From Selenomonas sp. ND2010 (GTDB lineage: Bacteria; Bacillota; Negativicutes; Selenomonadales; Selenomonadaceae), in the NCBI RefSeq assembly GCF_000702005.1, contig NZ_JNKI01000011.1, positions 31,046 to 95,045 of the forward strand: a DNA stretch of 64,000 bases. Reading direction: 5' to 3'. This document shows positions 61,526 to 64,000 of this stretch, piece by piece. Numbering within the stretch: the stretch's first letter is position 1; the number at the start of each line of letters is the position of its first letter. A model generated the notes under the pieces. That model saw only the letters and a list, made by a program, of their open reading frames with translations. It was not told the origin of the DNA and did not search any database. A program made the position numbers and the translations under genes.

Positions 61526-62377
61526 ATGCTTACGGGAACGACCAAAAATCTTGCGGTAATCGGCTGGCCAATAGCGCATTCGCTCTCGCCGGTTTTACAG
61601 AATGCAGCTATTGAAAAGGCAGGTCTGGATTACGTTTATACCGCATTGCCGGTAAAACCGGAGGACTTGCCGGCAGCGGTGCAGGGCTTGAAGGCGTTGC
61701 AGTTTCGCGGCTGGAATGTCACGATTCCGCACAAGACGGCTATCATGCCCCTATTGGATGCTATTGATGAGGATGCGCGCATCATTGGAGCGGTCAATAC
61801 GGTTGTCAATGATGAGGGCTGTTTGACAGGGTATAATACTGATGTAACAGGTTTTATCGAGGCGCTTTTGGCTGCGGGATTTGCACCGCAGGACAAGACG
61901 GCAGTGCTCCTTGGCGCAGGCGGCGCCGCCCGTGCTGTGGTCTGGGGCCTTATCAAGGCGGGCGTTACGGCTATCCATATTGGCGTGCGCAGCCCCAAGA
62001 AAGTCCAGCCGCTGGTTGACGAGTTCAGCACCTATGGCACGCTTACTGTCAGCCATTGGGAACAGGCAGACTTTGCCGCAAAACTTGCGGCGGCTGACTT
62101 GCTGGTCAATACGACACCGCTGGGCATGTTCCCGCAAACGAATGCCATGCCGCCCGTTGACTGGTCAAACGTCAAGGCGGATGCCTTTGTCTACGATATC
62201 ATCTATACGCCCGCGGAAACGCGTTTACTGCGCGAGGCGCGCCTGCATGGACATCCCACGCTCAATGGCGAGGACATGCTCGTCGGCCAGGGTGCGGCTG
62301 CCTTTAGCAAATGGACGGGGGTACAGCCTGATATTGAATGCATGAAGGTTAAGCTGCGGGAAGCATTGGCGACATGA
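61526..62377 (+). CDS. aroE: shikimate dehydrogenase
   Basis: 283 residues. Substrate sites WPIAHSLSPVLQNAA and NVTIPHK (catalytic Lys), GAVNTVV, TGYNTDVTGFIEAL (catalytic Asp), NADP loop GAGGAARAVVW and the terminal NGEDMLVGQGAAAF. It acts later in the same pathway as aroF. CGGAGGGA precedes ATG 61526. Confidence 0.95.
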   Translation: MLTGTTKNLAVIGWPIAHSLSPVLQNAAIEKAGLDYVYTALPVKPEDLPAAVQGLKALQFRGWNVTIPHKTAIMPLLDAIDEDARIIGAVNTVVNDEGCLTGYNTDVTGFIEALLAAGFAPQDKTAVLLGAGGAARAVVWGLIKAGVTAIHIGVRSPKKVQPLVDEFSTYGTLTVSHWEQADFAAKLAAADLLVNTTPLGMFPQTNAMPPVDWSNVKADAFVYDIIYTPAETRLLREARLHGHPTLNGEDMLVGQGAAAFSKWTGVQPDIECMKVKLREALAT

Positions 62378-62412
62378 TAACAGAATACATGGTTAATCCA
62401 TAAAAAACAGGG

Positions 62413-62448
62413 AACAGCATCATCCACTAGGGGGATGCTGTTTTTTTG
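62413..62448 (+). terminator. Rho-independent terminator
   Basis: AACAGCATC / GGATGCTGTT followed by TTTTTT. Confidence 0.8.
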
Positions 62449-62559
62449 TACCAATAAGGATGCTGAAAGACATGGGAATAAGGGGAGGAAATGCGTTGTT
62501 TTTGGCGAAAAAAATAGAAAACATGTTATAGTATCGACCGTGAGAGGGAGGTAATGGTT

Positions 62560-63591
62560 ATGAAAACTGCGCACAATTTTTTTTACGTTTGTTTACAAAA
62601 CTGTTTTCTCATGATGTGCTTGTTGGTAAGTGGAGTAAGTTGGGGGGAGGCCAAGTCTGTATATCGGCAGCCAGTTATTTTTGACACGGATATTGGTAAC
62701 TCGACCGATGATCTTTATGCTATGGATTTGCTTTACAAAATGGCTCGAGACGGGAAAGTGGATATCAAGGGAATCGTAGTAGATCGTCAGGGTGAGGGAT
62801 TTGCTGCGCTGGCGGATATTATGAACACTTATTATGGATTCCCGGATATCCCTATCGGTGTAGAACGGCATGGTGTGGTAAACAGCAGGCTCTATATCGA
62901 TTACCGCCTGTTGGATGATTTGAAAATGGCTGATGGTAGCAAGATGTTTGCCCGCACGGACAAAGATTTTCGGGATAATCTGGATGGGTATAAACTTTAT
63001 CGCAAATTGTTGGCTGAAGCTAACGATCGTTCTGTTAAAATTATTGGCATTGGTTTTGTGTCCAGTTTGGTGCAGTTGTTGGAATCGGGGCCGGATGAAT
63101 ATTCGGATTTACCGGGCAGAGAACTGGTAAGGCGTAAGGTGGATTCTCTTTATTTTATGGCGACAAAGCTGGGGGAAAGCAAAGATCCAGGCTATAACCT
63201 GCGGTATGATCTTTCTTTGAGCAGACACTTTTTGAGTGAATGGCCAAGGGAGGTAAACGTGTATCTTTCTCCAAGTCCTGTGGGAGGAGCTATCGAGTAT
63301 CCAGCGGAGACTGTCATGAAGGATTTGGCCGCTTTTGCTGTGCATCCCATCAAGGAAGTTTATCGCAATAAGGATTGCAGTACAGGTCAAAAGATGTGGG
63401 ACTATCTTTGTGTGGTAAATGCGGTGGAGCCGAAGCGCTTTTCTTATTCCCGGCCAGGGTTTGTTTCTTTGAATGAAGTGGGGGAAATCTGCTATACCGA
63501 GGATCGTCAGGGCAATTATGTCTATCAGTTGCCGGGAAATAAAATATGGAATGAAAATATGCTGGACTTCTTACGATTTTATGGTAAGTAA
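62560..63591 (+). CDS. secreted nucleoside hydrolase-like protein
   Basis: 343 residues. A signal peptide (NCFLMMCLLVSGVSWGEAKS) precedes an inosine-uridine nucleoside N-ribohydrolase fold. Ca2+-binding motif FDTDIGNSTDDLYAM follows the DTDxGxDDxxA pattern with a Thr-Asp-Asp variant. IKGIVVD and IIGIGFVSSLVQLLE match later strands. GGGAGG is 8 bases before ATG 62560. A periplasmic nucleoside hydrolase fits scavenging in the gut or rumen. Confidence 0.75.
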   Translation: MKTAHNFFYVCLQNCFLMMCLLVSGVSWGEAKSVYRQPVIFDTDIGNSTDDLYAMDLLYKMARDGKVDIKGIVVDRQGEGFAALADIMNTYYGFPDIPIGVERHGVVNSRLYIDYRLLDDLKMADGSKMFARTDKDFRDNLDGYKLYRKLLAEANDRSVKIIGIGFVSSLVQLLESGPDEYSDLPGRELVRRKVDSLYFMATKLGESKDPGYNLRYDLSLSRHFLSEWPREVNVYLSPSPVGGAIEYPAETVMKDLAAFAVHPIKEVYRNKDCSTGQKMWDYLCVVNAVEPKRFSYSRPGFVSLNEVGEICYTEDRQGNYVYQLPGNKIWNENMLDFLRFYGK

Positions 63592-63629
63592 GAGGCGGAA
63601 GAATAAATTGATGGAAGGGGCTGTGAAAG

Positions 63630-64000
63630 TGATATGCTCCCCCTATGAGAGACAGTAAAAAATAAAACTGTCATCATAGGGGGATTTTTCTATGCCAAAC
63701 AAACAGAAAGTAGCAATGGAAGAAAAAGTAGAATATGTACGAGCTTATCTGCGCGGAGAAATTACTCAAGGTAGGATTAGCAAAGCAGCAGGAGTAAGCC
63801 TGGCCTCAGTACAAGTGTGGATTAAACGCTACAAAGCAGAAAGTGTTGACGGATTTTATACTGGCAATGGCAACAAAGTTTATACACCAGAAACAAAGAC
63901 GAGGGCGGTCCTAGATTACTTGAGCGGTAAAGGCAGTCAGACTGACATTTGCCAGAAATATAAAATTCGTTCCAAGACTCAACTTCAGAAATGGATCAAG
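63630..64000 (+). mobile_element. 5' end of an IS3-type insertion sequence, cut by the window
   Basis: The left end is placed near 63630 (TGATATGCTCCCCCTATGAG). An inverted stem TCCCCCTATGA..ACAGT / ACTGT..CATAGGGGGA (63638-63684) lies between the end and the transposase gene. The rest of the element is outside the window. Confidence 0.6.
63692..64000 (+). CDS. IS3-family transposase OrfA-type protein, partial
   Basis: The first 103 residues are inside the window, without a stop. Two helix-turn-helix units are visible: ISKAAGVSLASVQVWIKRYK and, after GFYTGNGNKVYTPETKTRAV, SQTDICQKYKIRSKTQLQKW. This is the IS150/IS3 OrfA layout. OrfB (DDE) should follow to the right. It is preceded by AGGGGGAT, with ATG 63692 as start. 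Confidence 0.75.
   Translation, partial: MPNKQKVAMEEKVEYVRAYLRGEITQGRISKAAGVSLASVQVWIKRYKAESVDGFYTGNGNKVYTPETKTRAVLDYLSGKGSQTDICQKYKIRSKTQLQKWIK

Noticed and set aside
59846..61579. A 577-residue open frame on the minus strand
   Set aside because: It is the complement of nicotinate phosphoribosyltransferase, which has a clear start and family motifs; codon bias produces the long antisense frame.
62491..62517. An 8-codon leader peptide (ATG CGT TGT TTT TGG ... TAG) before the nucleoside hydrolase
   Set aside because: Spacing from the purine-rich site is too short, there is no repeated regulatory codon and no attenuator after it.
1..64000. CRISPR arrays, tRNA or rRNA genes
   Set aside because: No regularly spaced repeats, cloverleaf sequences or rRNA signatures were seen on either strand, though reading by eye could miss a tRNA.

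Overview
The window looks like chromosome of an anaerobic member of the Negativicutes (Selenomonas/Mitsuokella/Megamonas type). The main reason is a secreted protein with one N-terminal SLH domain followed by a porin-like beta-barrel, an arrangement typical of diderm Firmicutes. Strong AGGAGG ribosome binding sites, a T-box leader, an Rrf2 regulator, rubrerythrin and the general gene content agree. The genus is an inference from sequence style; no database search was possible.

Layout. 1-10 kb is a mosaic of single-gene units (methylguanine methyltransferase, S15/CocE hydrolase, rubrerythrin, VOC protein, cupin/Rrf2 pair, MBL/LysR pair, UxaA-type dehydratase pair) separated by several gene remnants. 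10.2-32.8 kb is a very large Ter (TerD-family) stress locus. It holds a PMCA-type Ca2+ ATPase, TerD, a TerD-TerD fusion, a VWA protein, a PP2C phosphatase, a protein kinase with a zinc ribbon, a beta-helix-TerD fusion, another TerD and an AIM24 protein. A compact biosynthetic arm follows (CitE-like aldolase, PRTase/TRSP, StiP-type PRTase, HAD). Between the signalling half and the last TerD lies an AT-rich insert (about 19.9-27.5 kb) of small membrane proteins, lipoproteins, an NlpC/P60-like peptidase, a MORN-like protein and broken genes. I regard it as an envelope module attached to the Ter system and the most novel part of the window.

32.9-41 kb holds redox and regulator units: LysR with NTF2-like, flavodoxin and SDR genes, a YjbR protein, a MarR-controlled secreted MBL protein, a methyltransferase-STAS fusion and an EamA exporter. 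41.2-51.2 kb reads as a beta-mannan utilisation locus: CE2-like esterase divergent from PTS IIB-IIC-IIA, GH1 phosphoglycosidase, secreted GH26 mannanase, two paralogous GntR regulators, the SLH porin and mannose-6-phosphate isomerase. The proposed flow is extracellular mannan, short oligosaccharides through the porin, phosphorylated import, cleavage to mannose-6-P, then fructose-6-P.

51.4-64 kb is mostly housekeeping: D-amino-acid aminotransferase, ACT and UPF0210 proteins, endonuclease III, GNAT, a tyrosine-type T-box controlling DAHP synthase and prephenate dehydrogenase, a UPF0158 protein, a secreted DHH pyrophosphatase-like protein, nicotinate phosphoribosyltransferase, shikimate dehydrogenase and a secreted nucleoside hydrolase. 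The window ends inside an IS3-type insertion sequence. I saw no tRNA, rRNA or CRISPR array.
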